From Halalkalicoccus sp. CGA53 (GTDB lineage Archaea > Halobacteriota > Halobacteria > Halobacteriales > Halalkalicoccaceae), in the NCBI RefSeq assembly GCF_036429475.1, contig NZ_CP144125.1, forward strand, positions 2,666,001 to 2,730,000: 64,000 nucleotides of DNA, read 5' to 3'. Positions 53,390-62,026 of this stretch are shown one piece after another. The position numbers and the translations under genes are program-made. Every line of letters begins with the position of its first letter. Position 1 is the stretch's first letter. The notes under the pieces are model-generated. The model had not been told where the DNA came from, did no database searches, and was given only the letters and a program-made list of their open reading frames with translations.

Positions 53390-53632
53390 TCAGACCGGGG
53401 CGACCCGCCAGGTCGTCGCGCTCGTGTACGACCATTTCTCGACGGTGATGTCGGCGGCGTCCTCGGTGAGCTGGACCATCAGTGCGCCGATCTCCTTCGG
53501 TGAGAGCCCCACGTCGTCCGAGATGAACTTCCCCTTGAAGTAGAACTCGCCCTCTTCGGCCCGTTCGGTGAGGTACTGCTCCAGTCGCTCCGCCTTCGTG
53601 GATCGCTCGACCGACCGCGTTGTCGTACTCAT
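53390..53632 (-). CDS. DUF7123-like small protein
   Basis: 80 residues from the ATG at 53632. The core EFYFKGKFISDDVGLSPKEI followed by GALMVQL and KWSYTSATTWRV reads as a small winged-helix-like domain; I recall this as the haloarchaeal DUF7123 family. A strongly AT-rich promoter with a coding-strand ACATATATTAAC at about 53662-53673 precedes it. It converges with the Lhr gene. Function unknown; DNA binding is possible. Confidence 0.75.
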   Translation of the reverse strand: MSTTTRSVERSTKAERLEQYLTERAEEGEFYFKGKFISDDVGLSPKEIGALMVQLTEDAADITVEKWSYTSATTWRVAPV

Positions 53633-53660
53633 GCTGAACCGATTCATTCTACCCGAAATT

Positions 53661-53674
53661 AGTTAATATATGTT
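53661..53674 (-). promoter_or_regulatory. TATA region of the DUF7123-like gene
   Basis: AACATATATTAACT on the coding strand, in a short AT-rich block, lies about 30-40 bases upstream of the ATG at 53632. Confidence 0.5.
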
Positions 53675-53754
53675 CGGTAGCATGTTGGTGTGTAGGTCGG
53701 TTTCCGCGAACTCACCTGGATTCGCCTAGGTGTTGGGTGTCGAACGCCGGACGC

Positions 53755-56433
53755 TCACCGCTCCGCCCAGTCGAGCATCCGCTCGTAGAGCGGATCGTTC
53801 GCGAGCGCCTCGCGCGTGCCGACGAGCACGAGCGCACGCTTCGCCCGCGTCAGCGCGACGTTGAGCCGTCGGTAGTCCTCGAAGATCGGTCCCTCCAGAT
53901 CCCTCGTGGCGACGAACGAGACGATCACGACCTCCTTCGAGGAGCCCTGGAACCGGTCGACCGTGTCGACGGCCGTCTCCGGAAGCTCTCGGGAGAGCGC
54001 CGCCACCTGCGCGCGGTACGGCGCGATCACGCCGATCGACTCGCGAGGGACGCCGGCCGTCTCGAACGCCGCGACGATCTCGACCACTCGACTCACCTCT
54101 TCGTCGTCCGTTCGTCTGCCGTCGTCGCCCGCGACCGGAACGTACGAGACGGGGTCGCGCAGTTCTTCCGGGAGTCGGTCGGCCGAGACCCCCTCCAGAT
54201 CGTCGATGCGCCGGGAGGCGACCTCGTGGGTGGCCGGCCTGAGTTTGCCGTCGTAGAACTCCCGCGAGGAGAACGCCTGGATCCGCTGGGCCATCCGGTA
54301 CTGCCGGTCGAGCAGCACGCCCGCTTCGGGGAACTCCTCGATCAGCCGCGCGAACAGCGATCGTTCCAGTCCGTTCTCGGCGCGCACGACGGGCGGGAGC
54401 TGGTGGTGGTCGCCGACGAGGACGAACTTCTCCCCTCTGTTTATCGGCGCGAACGTCATCGGCTCGGTGAGCTGTGAGGCCTCGTCCACGAGGACGGCGT
54501 CGAACGCCTCCTCGCGCATGATCCGCGAGCCACAGCCGGCCGCCGTCGCCGCCACGACGGGTGCCTCCCTGAACGCCGCGACCCGTTCGTCGGGGTCACC
54601 CTCCGGGTCGAGTCGGTGGGGGAGCATGTCCTCGCGGACGCCCGTCTCGGTGCCGATACGGACGAACTCCGAGAATCCCTGCTCCGAGAGCGCCTCAAGG
54701 GCGTTGTCCACCGCCCGGTTCGTGAACGCCGAGAGCAGCACCCGATCGCCGCGCTCGGCGAGCGCGCGTATCGTCCGCGCGATGGTGTAGGTCTTCCCGG
54801 TCCCAGGCGGACCGTGGATCAGCGCGAAGTCCTCGGCCGCGACCGCCCGGCGAACCGCCTCGTCCTGGGAGGCGTTGTTCTCCACGAACCTCCCCTCCAC
54901 CTCGGCGAACGCTGGAAAGCCATCTCCGAAGAGGATCGCCTTCCGTCGCTCCTCGCCTTTCAACAGCGCGTCGTGGAGCGCGGTGAGCATCGACCCGGCG
55001 CTCATATCGGATGGGTAGACGTCCAGTCTGGTGAACTCGACCGGCTCGTCGGTCGTGACGACGACCTCCTCTCCCACGGCTTCGACCCGTGCGAGTTCGG
55101 CGTGACCCGTCACCGGATCGCCGTCGCTGGCGAGCGCGAGGTCACCGTCGCGGATCTTCGAGACGGCTCGTGTCGGCTGGCGTGCGCGCAGCCGCCACCG
55201 TCCCCCCTCGATCCGCTCGCTCCCGACGAACTCCAGGTCGATCAGCGCCCGGTCGTCCGCGGCGCGTTCCTCCGGGCTCTGCTCCCAGAGCTTCGCGTAC
55301 TCGCGGTGGGCCTCGCGGCGTTCCTCCTCGACGCGCTCGTAGCTCCGCTCGAAGTACGCGAGTTCGCGCTCGGGAAGCGACGTGCCGATCGTCCCCGCCT
55401 TCGACTCCTGGTCCAGGCGACCGGCGACGACCATGCAGCTGTCCCGTTCGAAGCAGTACTCGCACTTCGCGTTCGCCTCGTGGCCGGTCGGTACGGTGAG
55501 AGAGTACTCCATCGCGGCGATCTCGTTGCGGGTACGGACGACGAACTCCAGGAAGCCCTTCCCGATCGAGAACTCCTTCGCCGGCGAGAGGTCGCCCGTC
55601 TCCTCGGCTCTGTCGAGCGCCGAGTTCTTCGTGTAGAGGAGGGTTCCCGTGTCGGGCGGATCGCCGTCGACCCCGCCACGATCGGCGAGCATCAGCGCGT
55701 AGCAGGCGGCCTGGACCTTGTCCTGGAACCGGGGATCGCGACGGGTGTTCTTCCCGGTCTTGAGTTCGACCGGCATCCCACGCCTGAGGGCGTCCGCTCG
55801 GCCCTTCATTCCGAACGTCTCGCTTATCAGCGTGTACTCGCTCCGCCAGGAGTCCTCCTCGTCGAACGTCCCCTGCGAGAGCCAGCCCTCGATCGCCCGG
55901 GCGTTCGCGCGCACGTCGGCTTCGACCTCGTCGGCCGAACGTCCGAGCAATCCGAGTTCGAGACCCGCTTCACGCACTCGCTCGGGGACCGCCTCGTCGA
56001 GCGTCGCCCCCCGCAGGAGGTCGCCGAACACCTCGTGGACGACCGTCCCCTTCGTCACCGGGTAGGCCAGCGGCACGCCCGAGAGCTTGTTCAGGTAGTA
56101 GATCCGGGGACACTGCACCCACGATCGGACGTCCGTGACGTTCACGAGAAACGAGGGCTCGACGACGGCGTAGGAGGCCTTCGTCGTCGCGTAGCCCGCC
56201 TCGCCGCGGAACTCCGTCTCCTCGGCGTCGGTCACGAGGAGCTCCATCCCGGGTTCGAGGTGGTCCGCGGTCTCGGCCCACTTCCCCCAGAGGGTGACGC
56301 GTCTCTCGCCATCGCCGTTCCGAACGGTGGTCTCGACCAACTCCCGCTCGCCGTACCGTGTCGTCACCGACCGACGCTCGCCCGGTTCGACCACGACACC
56401 TCGGACGTTCACGCGCGAGACAGGGTATCGCAA
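53755..56433 (-). CDS. Dna2-like helicase-nuclease
   Basis: 892 residues with two enzymatic parts. The N-terminal half is a Cas4/RecB-type nuclease: a lone Cys in SWVQCPRIYYLNK (about 108), PVELKTGKN (active-site Glu and Lys, about 222) and a Cys cluster CEYCFERDSC (about 322-331) that completes a four-Cys iron-sulfur site. The C-terminal half is a superfamily 1 UPF1/Dna2 helicase: HGPPGTGKT (about 537), FTNRAVDNALEAL, VDEASQLTEP, VGDHHQLPPVV, DRQYRMAQRI, VDRFQGSSKEVV and LNVALTRAK. This order matches Dna2, which trims flaps and resects DNA ends. It is a single gene diverging from the gene at 56474. Confidence 0.9.
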   Translation of the reverse strand: MRYPVSRVNVRGVVVEPGERRSVTTRYGERELVETTVRNGDGERRVTLWGKWAETADHLEPGMELLVTDAEETEFRGEAGYATTKASYAVVEPSFLVNVTDVRSWVQCPRIYYLNKLSGVPLAYPVTKGTVVHEVFGDLLRGATLDEAVPERVREAGLELGLLGRSADEVEADVRANARAIEGWLSQGTFDEEDSWRSEYTLISETFGMKGRADALRRGMPVELKTGKNTRRDPRFQDKVQAACYALMLADRGGVDGDPPDTGTLLYTKNSALDRAEETGDLSPAKEFSIGKGFLEFVVRTRNEIAAMEYSLTVPTGHEANAKCEYCFERDSCMVVAGRLDQESKAGTIGTSLPERELAYFERSYERVEEERREAHREYAKLWEQSPEERAADDRALIDLEFVGSERIEGGRWRLRARQPTRAVSKIRDGDLALASDGDPVTGHAELARVEAVGEEVVVTTDEPVEFTRLDVYPSDMSAGSMLTALHDALLKGEERRKAILFGDGFPAFAEVEGRFVENNASQDEAVRRAVAAEDFALIHGPPGTGKTYTIARTIRALAERGDRVLLSAFTNRAVDNALEALSEQGFSEFVRIGTETGVREDMLPHRLDPEGDPDERVAAFREAPVVAATAAGCGSRIMREEAFDAVLVDEASQLTEPMTFAPINRGEKFVLVGDHHQLPPVVRAENGLERSLFARLIEEFPEAGVLLDRQYRMAQRIQAFSSREFYDGKLRPATHEVASRRIDDLEGVSADRLPEELRDPVSYVPVAGDDGRRTDDEEVSRVVEIVAAFETAGVPRESIGVIAPYRAQVAALSRELPETAVDTVDRFQGSSKEVVIVSFVATRDLEGPIFEDYRRLNVALTRAKRALVLVGTREALANDPLYERMLDWAER

Positions 56434-56473
56434 GGAAAAAGCGTGCCGGTCACCTAGCGCAGGCGGAGATCAC

Positions 56474-57022
56474 ATGAAAGTACGCGACTGGGACGACGTC
56501 GTCGCCGACGTAGTGGAGACGAGGGCCGAACCGAGCGGGTGGCGTGCGGTCGCGGGCGACCGCTCGCTGGGACTGGGCGAGGACCTCTACCTCGGACACC
56601 CGACCGCCGGTGTCTACCTCCTCAAGACGTACGCGAAGAACCCGTTCGAGGTCCGTGGCGTCGGAACCCGGGTCGCGAGGAGGCTGGACGACGATATCGG
56701 GGCGTACCTCCCGGAAGAGAACGACGCCCGGTTCGCGATTCGATCCGCCCCGGAGGACGCGGAGGGTGCGAAGACGAGGGCCCGACGGTTCACCGAGACG
56801 GTGCGGGCACACGCGGACGCACCGACCACCCCGGAGGACCTCTTCACGGACGTGATGGAGGCGATCGAGAGCCCCGCGTTCGGGCCGATGGAATACGACT
56901 CGACGGCCCGTCCGGAGCGTCTCGACGGGCTCTCGGGCAGTTTCGAGGAGGCGGAGTCGGTGCTGAACGCCGAACTCGACGACCTGATCGACGACGACGA
57001 GGTTGGCCGCGGCTTCTATTGA
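56474..57022 (+). CDS. Conserved haloarchaeal protein of unknown function
   Basis: 182 residues from the ATG at 56474, which is preceded by GGAGATCAC, a Shine-Dalgarno-like match to the 16S 3' end. Here a leadered message is likely, unlike most genes in the window. The protein starts with VRDWDDVVADVVETRAEPSG, has a strand-rich middle (GHPTAGVYLLKTYAKNPF, VRGVGTRVARRLDDDIGAYL) and an acidic C-terminus (LNAELDDLIDDDEVGRGFY). No family motif is recognised. It diverges from the Dna2-like gene. Confidence 0.75.
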   Translation: MKVRDWDDVVADVVETRAEPSGWRAVAGDRSLGLGEDLYLGHPTAGVYLLKTYAKNPFEVRGVGTRVARRLDDDIGAYLPEENDARFAIRSAPEDAEGAKTRARRFTETVRAHADAPTTPEDLFTDVMEAIESPAFGPMEYDSTARPERLDGLSGSFEEAESVLNAELDDLIDDDEVGRGFY

Positions 57023-57051
57023 GTTAAGTCGGTTCGGCCCCCCGCTCGTAC

Positions 57052-57429
57052 ATGGATCGGACCGCGACCGAGACGGTGGAGGCGTACTACGACGCGCTCT
57101 CGAGCGGCGAACCGCTCGCTCCCTTCTTCGCCGACCGGAGCGACCTGGTGAAGTTCGGTATCTCGGAGCGACTTGAGGGGTTCTCCGAGGTCGAACGAGG
57201 GCTACGCGAGCAGACGGAGACCACGACCGACTGGGCGGTCGAGAGCCGGAACCTGATCGCGAGCGAGGCGGACGGATCGGCCTGGTTCAGCGACGAGGTT
57301 CGTATGGAGTGGACGGACACCGAGACCGGCGAGCGTCGGGCGTTCGAGACGCGCTGGAGCGGTACGCTCCGACTCGGTGAACGGTGGCGGTTCGTCGGGA
57401 TGCACGTGAGCGTCCCGCGGGAGCTCTGA
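57052..57429 (+). CDS. SnoaL/NTF2-like fold protein
   Basis: 125 residues. TETVEAYYDALSSGEPLAPF, a central LIASEADGSAWFSDEVRMEW and the C-terminal LGERWRFVGMHVSV follow the cone-shaped NTF2-like fold (DUF4440/SnoaL group). The fold binds small ligands or has lost catalysis; no specific residues settle which. A TTGAGTTAAG element at 57020-57029 is about 27 bases before the ATG, so the mRNA is probably leaderless. Confidence 0.8.
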   Translation: MDRTATETVEAYYDALSSGEPLAPFFADRSDLVKFGISERLEGFSEVERGLREQTETTTDWAVESRNLIASEADGSAWFSDEVRMEWTDTETGERRAFETRWSGTLRLGERWRFVGMHVSVPREL

Positions 57430-57430
57430 G

Positions 57431-57628
57431 ATGGTCGGCCCGATGAGCGACGACGAGCGTCGGAGCGGCTACCGTCGAATCGGCGCCGGGTTCGTCGGGA
57501 TCGTCGGGCTCTCGGCGGGGATGATGGCGCTCTCGGGCGGTGCGTCGATGGCACAGGCGGGCGCGGTGACGGTCGGCGGCGTACTTGTTGGTTTAATGTT
57601 GCTTTTTTACCTGATCAGAAGTAGGTAG
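57431..57628 (+). CDS. Small two-helix membrane protein
   Basis: 65 residues (61 if started at ATG 57443). After a charged beginning (SDDERRSGYRRIGAGF) come two Gly/Ala-rich hydrophobic helices at about 17-33 and 40-61, ending in RSR. It starts one base after the stop of the NTF2-like gene, so it is in the same transcript. No family is recognised. Confidence 0.7.
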   Translation: MVGPMSDDERRSGYRRIGAGFVGIVGLSAGMMALSGGASMAQAGAVTVGGVLVGLMLLFYLIRSR

Positions 57629-57869
57629 CACGGCGCCGTCACCGTCGATTCGGACGGTATCGTTCAGACTGAAGACTTCTAACGTGTCACTACTTAGGAG
57701 TACCCGGCCCGTCGTGACAGCTACCCGGAGGACCTCAGAGCAGTCCGGTACAACATTTATCAGTTATCTATCTGTAAATTACACCGAGGTTAGTTGTTAA
57801 AATGATTATATTTAGTATCAATACTATACGAAAAAATTCATATTGGTGCGGGACAATGGTGTATCTGTG
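57629..57869. promoter_or_regulatory. AT-rich island upstream of the membrane peptide gene
   Basis: 241 bases. From about 57745 to 57850 the sequence is strongly AT-rich (for example GATTATATTTAGTATCAATA), in sharp contrast with its surroundings. It contains several TATA-like elements able to drive the 44-residue peptide gene at 57870. No gene is seen. The low GC may mark a transferred segment or a strongly regulated promoter. Confidence 0.55.
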
Positions 57870-58004
57870 ATGTCCGACAACACCACCACCGTCCGCACCT
57901 ACCTCGAAGACCACCCCCGAATGATCGGCGTCCTGTTCACGCTGATGCTGCTGCTCTCGCAGACGACGACAGTGATGGCCGCAAATAACGTTACAATCGA
58001 CTAA
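57870..58004 (+). CDS. 44-residue single-pass membrane peptide
   Basis: Starts MSDNTTTVRTYLEDHPRMIG, then a single hydrophobic helix (about residues 18-38, GVLFTLMLLLSQTTTVMAA), ending NNVTID. The layout, charged N-terminus, one helix and a tiny outer tail with an Ala-Asn boundary, could be a small membrane protein or a secreted signal-like peptide. I recall a haloarchaeal DUF7503 family of this look. Its TAA overlaps the stop of the convergent CHAT gene by four bases (58001-58004). A strong AT-rich promoter region precedes it. It is too short for routine gene finders. Confidence 0.7.
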   Translation: MSDNTTTVRTYLEDHPRMIGVLFTLMLLLSQTTTVMAANNVTID

Positions 58005-60118
58005 ATTTCGTCGAGGGAAAACTCGCTGCTCCAGAAAAGCTGTCCACATAAACGAACCGGAACGTCTTCTAGGCCCAGGTACTCCTCCAATTCCTCTTTT
58101 GACACCCGAAACGTATCCAACCGACCCGAGTTGAGGTAGTAGGTCTCGTTAGATTTAATTAGAGGCATGGTGAGTCCACCCATACCCCCAGATGTAGAGG
58201 TGTATGTATCGATGGTGATTTCGAAATCATCTCCCTCACGTTCTATTATACAGAGGTTCGGGGTTCCTCCTTCAGACTGAGCGATCGTCAGCCCACCGTC
58301 TCCGACCACGAGGTACTGTGTGCCGACGATGTTGTCGCCCTTCGCGACCTCGAGCGCCGCCCGGAGCGGGAACCCGCAGTTGAGCAGGCGGGCGAGCGTG
58401 CCGCCGATCCGCATCGCCCCCTCGTTGACGACGCGTTCGAGCGTGACGATGCCGCCGATCGCCCCGCGATCGATCAGCGCCATCCCCTGTTCGTAGGACT
58501 CACACGCGTTCAGCATGAACGCGTCCACGCCCACCGAATCGAGCGTGGTCGCGTCGAACCAGCCGTCGGTGCACTCGAAACCCCGTTCGTCGATGTGGCC
58601 GATGTAGTGGAAGAAGTCGGCGCTCTCCCGGAGCAGGTCGGAGAGCTCGTCGGTCGTCAGCTCGCGTCTGACGGTCACGTCGAACGGGAGTTCGGTCCGC
58701 GAGCCGTAGACGTCGTCGACGACGCTTCTTTCCTGGTCCATCTGCTCGTCGTTGCAGACGACCGTGATCTCGATGCTCCCGCTCTCCAGCGCTCGACCGA
58801 ACCGGTTGCGGTAGGCCTCGGTCGTGGCCTTGCTCGCGCCGATCGGCGTCTCCTTTCCGATCCAGACCTGTTCGATCGAGTCGGTGGCCTCCGGTTGGAC
58901 GTACGACCGCTCGACGGGCCTCGCCGAGGTGCTCCTGACGAACGAGTCACGGAGGAAGTCGTTGACCGCCGAGACCTCCGCGGTCGACGCGGTCTCCGCC
59001 ACCTGCTGGGGGGTACGGATGAGCGCGAGGTCGTTGACGAGGAACGGGAGCGTCTCCGCGCTCTCCGGCCGGGTGGAGACGTGTGCCGTGAGCTTCCAGT
59101 CGGGGAGGTGTGGCTCGATCTCCTCGTGAGGGATCTCCAGATACGCAGCGAGGCGATCCGCGATCGACAGCTCGTAGAGTGCGGCGAAATCGACGTCGAG
59201 CACCGATTCGACGCTCCGGCGTTCGTGGAGATCGACGCGGTAGAGCCCCTCCGTTCGCGTCACACAGTCGAGGAAGAAGGCGTGTTTGAGTAGCTCTCCC
59301 ACCTGTTCCTCGAAGCGGTGTTCGTCGAACTCGGTGAGCACCTCGTCGTCGTTCAGGAGTCGGGGGGTCGGACCCGGGACCAGTTCGGCACCGAAATAGT
59401 ACGCCAGCGGGGCCGCGGCGAAGATGTACCGGTACGCCTCGGGGAGTTCGATCGTGAGACCCGTCTCCGGTCGGTCGAGACCGTCCGGGATAGAGAGCTC
59501 GTCGGCGAGCTCGATCGCCGGTGGGTGGCCTCTGAACGTGGGATACGAGCGTTCGGGCGTGGTGGTCTTCAGCGCCGAGCCGAACGTCGATATCGCCGCC
59601 ATCAGGTCCGCCGGGTCGTCCGTCGTGGTGATCGTCGCGACCGGATACTCGTGTTTCGAGCGAGCGCCGACAAGCAGTTCCGTCGGCTCCTCGAACTCGA
59701 TCCGGGTGTGTTCGGCGTCGGCTCTGATGACGCCGGCCCCGTTCACTCGGAGGTAGAGCCGGATGGGCGCACAGAGTTCGACGCTGACGTCCCCGTCGAA
59801 CGGCAGGTCGGCGAAGTGTTCGGCGTTCGCCAGCATCGCCCCGTCGGCGTCACGGAGACAGACTGCGACCACCGTCGGGAGGACGATCGCCTCGGTCTCG
59901 ATCGCGACGGCCGCATCGACGGGGAACCGAAACGCGTCGGTGTCGACGGCCTCGGGCGACACCCGGGTCGGCGTTCGGAGGGCGTACCGTTTCCGGTCGA
60001 TCCGGTCGGTGACCTCGAGACCGCGCCCGGTCGTCTCGAAGGTGACCGATCTGACTCCGTCGCCGGGAGCCGGCATCGACGCCTCCACGTGTGTTCCGTC
60101 GAGCATTTCAGATGGCAT
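58001..60118 (-). CDS. CHAT-domain (caspase-like) protein, second paralogue
   Basis: 705 residues. The long N-terminal region (1-420) is beta-rich and shared with the protein at 29903 (YPTFRGHPPAIEL, AAAPLAYYFGAEL, EQVWIGKETPIGASKATTEA). The CHAT domain has His in FFHYIGHIDERG (H508) and Cys in AFMLNACESYEQG (C539); the 31-residue spacing is identical in the paralogue. The last 100 residues or so (58001-58310) are encoded by AT-richer DNA and include a Gly-rich STSGGMGGLT. It probably cleaves a protein on a cue. The KaiC-like gene lies 70 bases upstream on the same strand, and the membrane peptide gene converges on its stop. Confidence 0.83.
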   Translation of the reverse strand: MPSEMLDGTHVEASMPAPGDGVRSVTFETTGRGLEVTDRIDRKRYALRTPTRVSPEAVDTDAFRFPVDAAVAIETEAIVLPTVVAVCLRDADGAMLANAEHFADLPFDGDVSVELCAPIRLYLRVNGAGVIRADAEHTRIEFEEPTELLVGARSKHEYPVATITTTDDPADLMAAISTFGSALKTTTPERSYPTFRGHPPAIELADELSIPDGLDRPETGLTIELPEAYRYIFAAAPLAYYFGAELVPGPTPRLLNDDEVLTEFDEHRFEEQVGELLKHAFFLDCVTRTEGLYRVDLHERRSVESVLDVDFAALYELSIADRLAAYLEIPHEEIEPHLPDWKLTAHVSTRPESAETLPFLVNDLALIRTPQQVAETASTAEVSAVNDFLRDSFVRSTSARPVERSYVQPEATDSIEQVWIGKETPIGASKATTEAYRNRFGRALESGSIEITVVCNDEQMDQERSVVDDVYGSRTELPFDVTVRRELTTDELSDLLRESADFFHYIGHIDERGFECTDGWFDATTLDSVGVDAFMLNACESYEQGMALIDRGAIGGIVTLERVVNEGAMRIGGTLARLLNCGFPLRAALEVAKGDNIVGTQYLVVGDGGLTIAQSEGGTPNLCIIEREGDDFEITIDTYTSTSGGMGGLTMPLIKSNETYYLNSGRLDTFRVSKEELEEYLGLEDVPVRLCGQLFWSSEFSLDEI

Positions 60119-60188
60119 ATGTATGAACGACCGAAGTGAAAAAGGTATCGACGGATTACGAGTTCGACCGAACGGGGTTAATACGGCG

Positions 60189-60896
60189 TTAATCGAACGG
60201 GAGCCACGCCGAGGAGAGCGCTTCTTCCCGGAGGTGCCACCGCTGTCGTGGCTCGCCCCCGACCTCCGAGAGCTCTACGGTCGCGTCGAACAACGGGGCG
60301 AGCTCCCGCGCGTATCGGTGGTCGATACTCTCGTGGAGGTGGACGTGACAGATACCCACCCTCGACGTGGCCATCGTCGAGAGGAGGTGGACGAACCGGA
60401 AGACGACCTCGGGCGGTTCCGTCGCGAGCAGGGTATCGAGCGAGTCGAGACAGATCCGAAGTTCGGCGGGCTCAAGCCCGTTCGAGACCACCTCCAACCG
60501 GTCCAGCTCCCGGGCGACGGTCTCACCGAGGTCGCCGAGGTCCCCCTCGGCCGTAGTCGTGGGACACGGGGCGACCCGACGGGTCGCGGTCGTCGTCACG
60601 CCCCGCGTCTCCGGCTCGTAGAGCACCACCCGAGCGGTCTCCGTCACCGGCCCCTGACAGGCGCGTGGGAGCCGTCGCTCTACCGACCCGTACCGGCCGT
60701 CGGTGAGCACGACCAGCCGTCGGCGAACCTCGTGTTCGACGTCTCCGAGCATCCGGAACGAGAACCGTTCGTGGAGGTCGGAGGAGACACGTCCGACGAC
60801 CAGTAGCGAACAGCCCTCGCGTTTGAGCGTCCGCAGGGCTCGCGTGAAGCTTAACACCTCCGCGGGGGTCGGCTCCGAGGTGGAGTCGCGAGCCAT
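60189..60896 (-). CDS. KaiC/RecA-like protein without an intact P-loop (DUF7504-like)
   Basis: 235 residues. CSLLVVGRVSSDLHERFSFR occupies the Walker A position but lacks the GxxxxGK[ST] motif, while ELRICLDSLDTLLA resembles a Walker B strand (hhhhD-S-L) of KaiC-like proteins. RFVHLLSTMATSRVGICHVHLH is the next strand-helix unit. So the RecA fold is probably kept without ATP hydrolysis, as in the haloarchaeal group I recall as DUF7504. A CATATTTATCC box at 60920-60930 precedes the start. The CHAT gene follows on the same strand, so it could sense or scaffold for that protease. Confidence 0.7.
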   Translation of the reverse strand: MARDSTSEPTPAEVLSFTRALRTLKREGCSLLVVGRVSSDLHERFSFRMLGDVEHEVRRRLVVLTDGRYGSVERRLPRACQGPVTETARVVLYEPETRGVTTTATRRVAPCPTTTAEGDLGDLGETVARELDRLEVVSNGLEPAELRICLDSLDTLLATEPPEVVFRFVHLLSTMATSRVGICHVHLHESIDHRYARELAPLFDATVELSEVGGEPRQRWHLREEALSSAWLPFD

Positions 60897-60970
60897 CTCT
60901 CCCCTATTCTGTAACGCGACTGGATAAATATGTATGCCCTACGTGATAGGTCCGGACGAGCACGGCGAGC

Positions 60971-61921
60971 CTACACCCTCGCGAGCCACCGCTCCGGACG
61001 ATCGAGTTCCTCGCTCGTCGGGAGCGCCGCGGGCGACTCCCAGACGACGCTCGCGCCCGCGACGCCGCGCTCGTCGGCGACAGCCTCGAAGAAGCGCTTT
61101 CCCCGCTCGTACTGTCTACGTTTGATCCCCAGACCGAGCAGCCGCCGCATCAGCTGTGCGATCGGACCGCCACCCTGACGGCGCGCCTCCAGCTTCTCCC
61201 GCAGATCGGTGTACTGCTCGTCGAACGCTCGGTCCATCACGAGCTCTGCGTACCCCTCGACGGCCGTCATCGTCGTGTCGAGCTCCTCGAACGCCTCGCG
61301 GTCGAGTTCGCCGCGCGTGAGCGCGTCGACGCCGCGTTCCATCCGTGATTCGAGGTGTCCCGAGAGCCACGGCGCCGCGCCGAACTCCGCGGCGTGGGCA
61401 ACCTCGTGAAAGGCGATCCAGCGCCTGAACCGTTCGCCGTCGACGTCGAGTTCCTCCGCGACGCGCGCGATGTTCGGGTGGACGAAGTAGAGCGCGTGCT
61501 CGCGGTCGCCGTCGGCGAGCAGCAGGGGATCGTACTGGCCAAGGACGTTCTTCCCGAGGAAGGAGAGCATGAGCGTCATCGTCCCCGTGTTGAGCACGCG
61601 TGCGGCGTCCGGGAAGACGGCGTCGCTCCGCGTCTCGATCGGACGCATCACCCGGCGGAACGTCGAGACGTTCGCGTCGATCCAGTGGTGGCGGTTCTGG
61701 ATCTCGATCGTCCCCGGCAGATCGAACGCGACCTCGCCGATGGCTCTGATGTTCGTCCGCGCGTCGCGGACGTCGTCGCGGTAACCGGTGACGTCGCGGT
61801 CGCTGAGCTCGATCGACCCCGGGGGGGTCGCCTCTCTCGCCGCGTCGCCGACGGCGTCCCAGTCGACGGGACCGGCGCCCGACGCGCGGGAGATCGCCTG
61901 GAGGCTACGAAAAACGTTCAC
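60971..61921 (-). CDS. Zinc-dependent metalloprotease, DUF2342 family
   Basis: 316 residues. The zinc motif is AFHEVAHAAEF (HExxH) at about residue 170, preceded by the family's DYVxPN-like YFVHPNIARVAEEL and followed by LSGHLESRMERG and ELDTTMTAVEGYAELVMD, where the third ligand (Glu) lies. This fits the DUF2342/TIGR03624 group found in actinobacteria and haloarchaea, sometimes near coenzyme F420 genes. It has no signal peptide and is probably cytoplasmic. The substrate is unknown. It is a single gene on this strand. Confidence 0.87.
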   Translation of the reverse strand: MNVFRSLQAISRASGAGPVDWDAVGDAAREATPPGSIELSDRDVTGYRDDVRDARTNIRAIGEVAFDLPGTIEIQNRHHWIDANVSTFRRVMRPIETRSDAVFPDAARVLNTGTMTLMLSFLGKNVLGQYDPLLLADGDREHALYFVHPNIARVAEELDVDGERFRRWIAFHEVAHAAEFGAAPWLSGHLESRMERGVDALTRGELDREAFEELDTTMTAVEGYAELVMDRAFDEQYTDLREKLEARRQGGGPIAQLMRRLLGLGIKRRQYERGKRFFEAVADERGVAGASVVWESPAALPTSEELDRPERWLARV

Positions 61922-62026
61922 GGTACGCGTAGAACCCGTTCGGGGGAAAACCCTTCGGGGTCGACCGGCGTTGCCGGCTGCGACGCAGGTCGACCGATCG
62001 TGCGATGTGTCGTCCTCGAACCGGCG

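Noticed and set aside
57768-58049. Minus-strand 93-codon frame over the peptide gene and AT-rich island
   Set aside because: Antisense to the 44-residue peptide, His/Arg-rich and without a family; it also extends into the CHAT 3' end in another frame.
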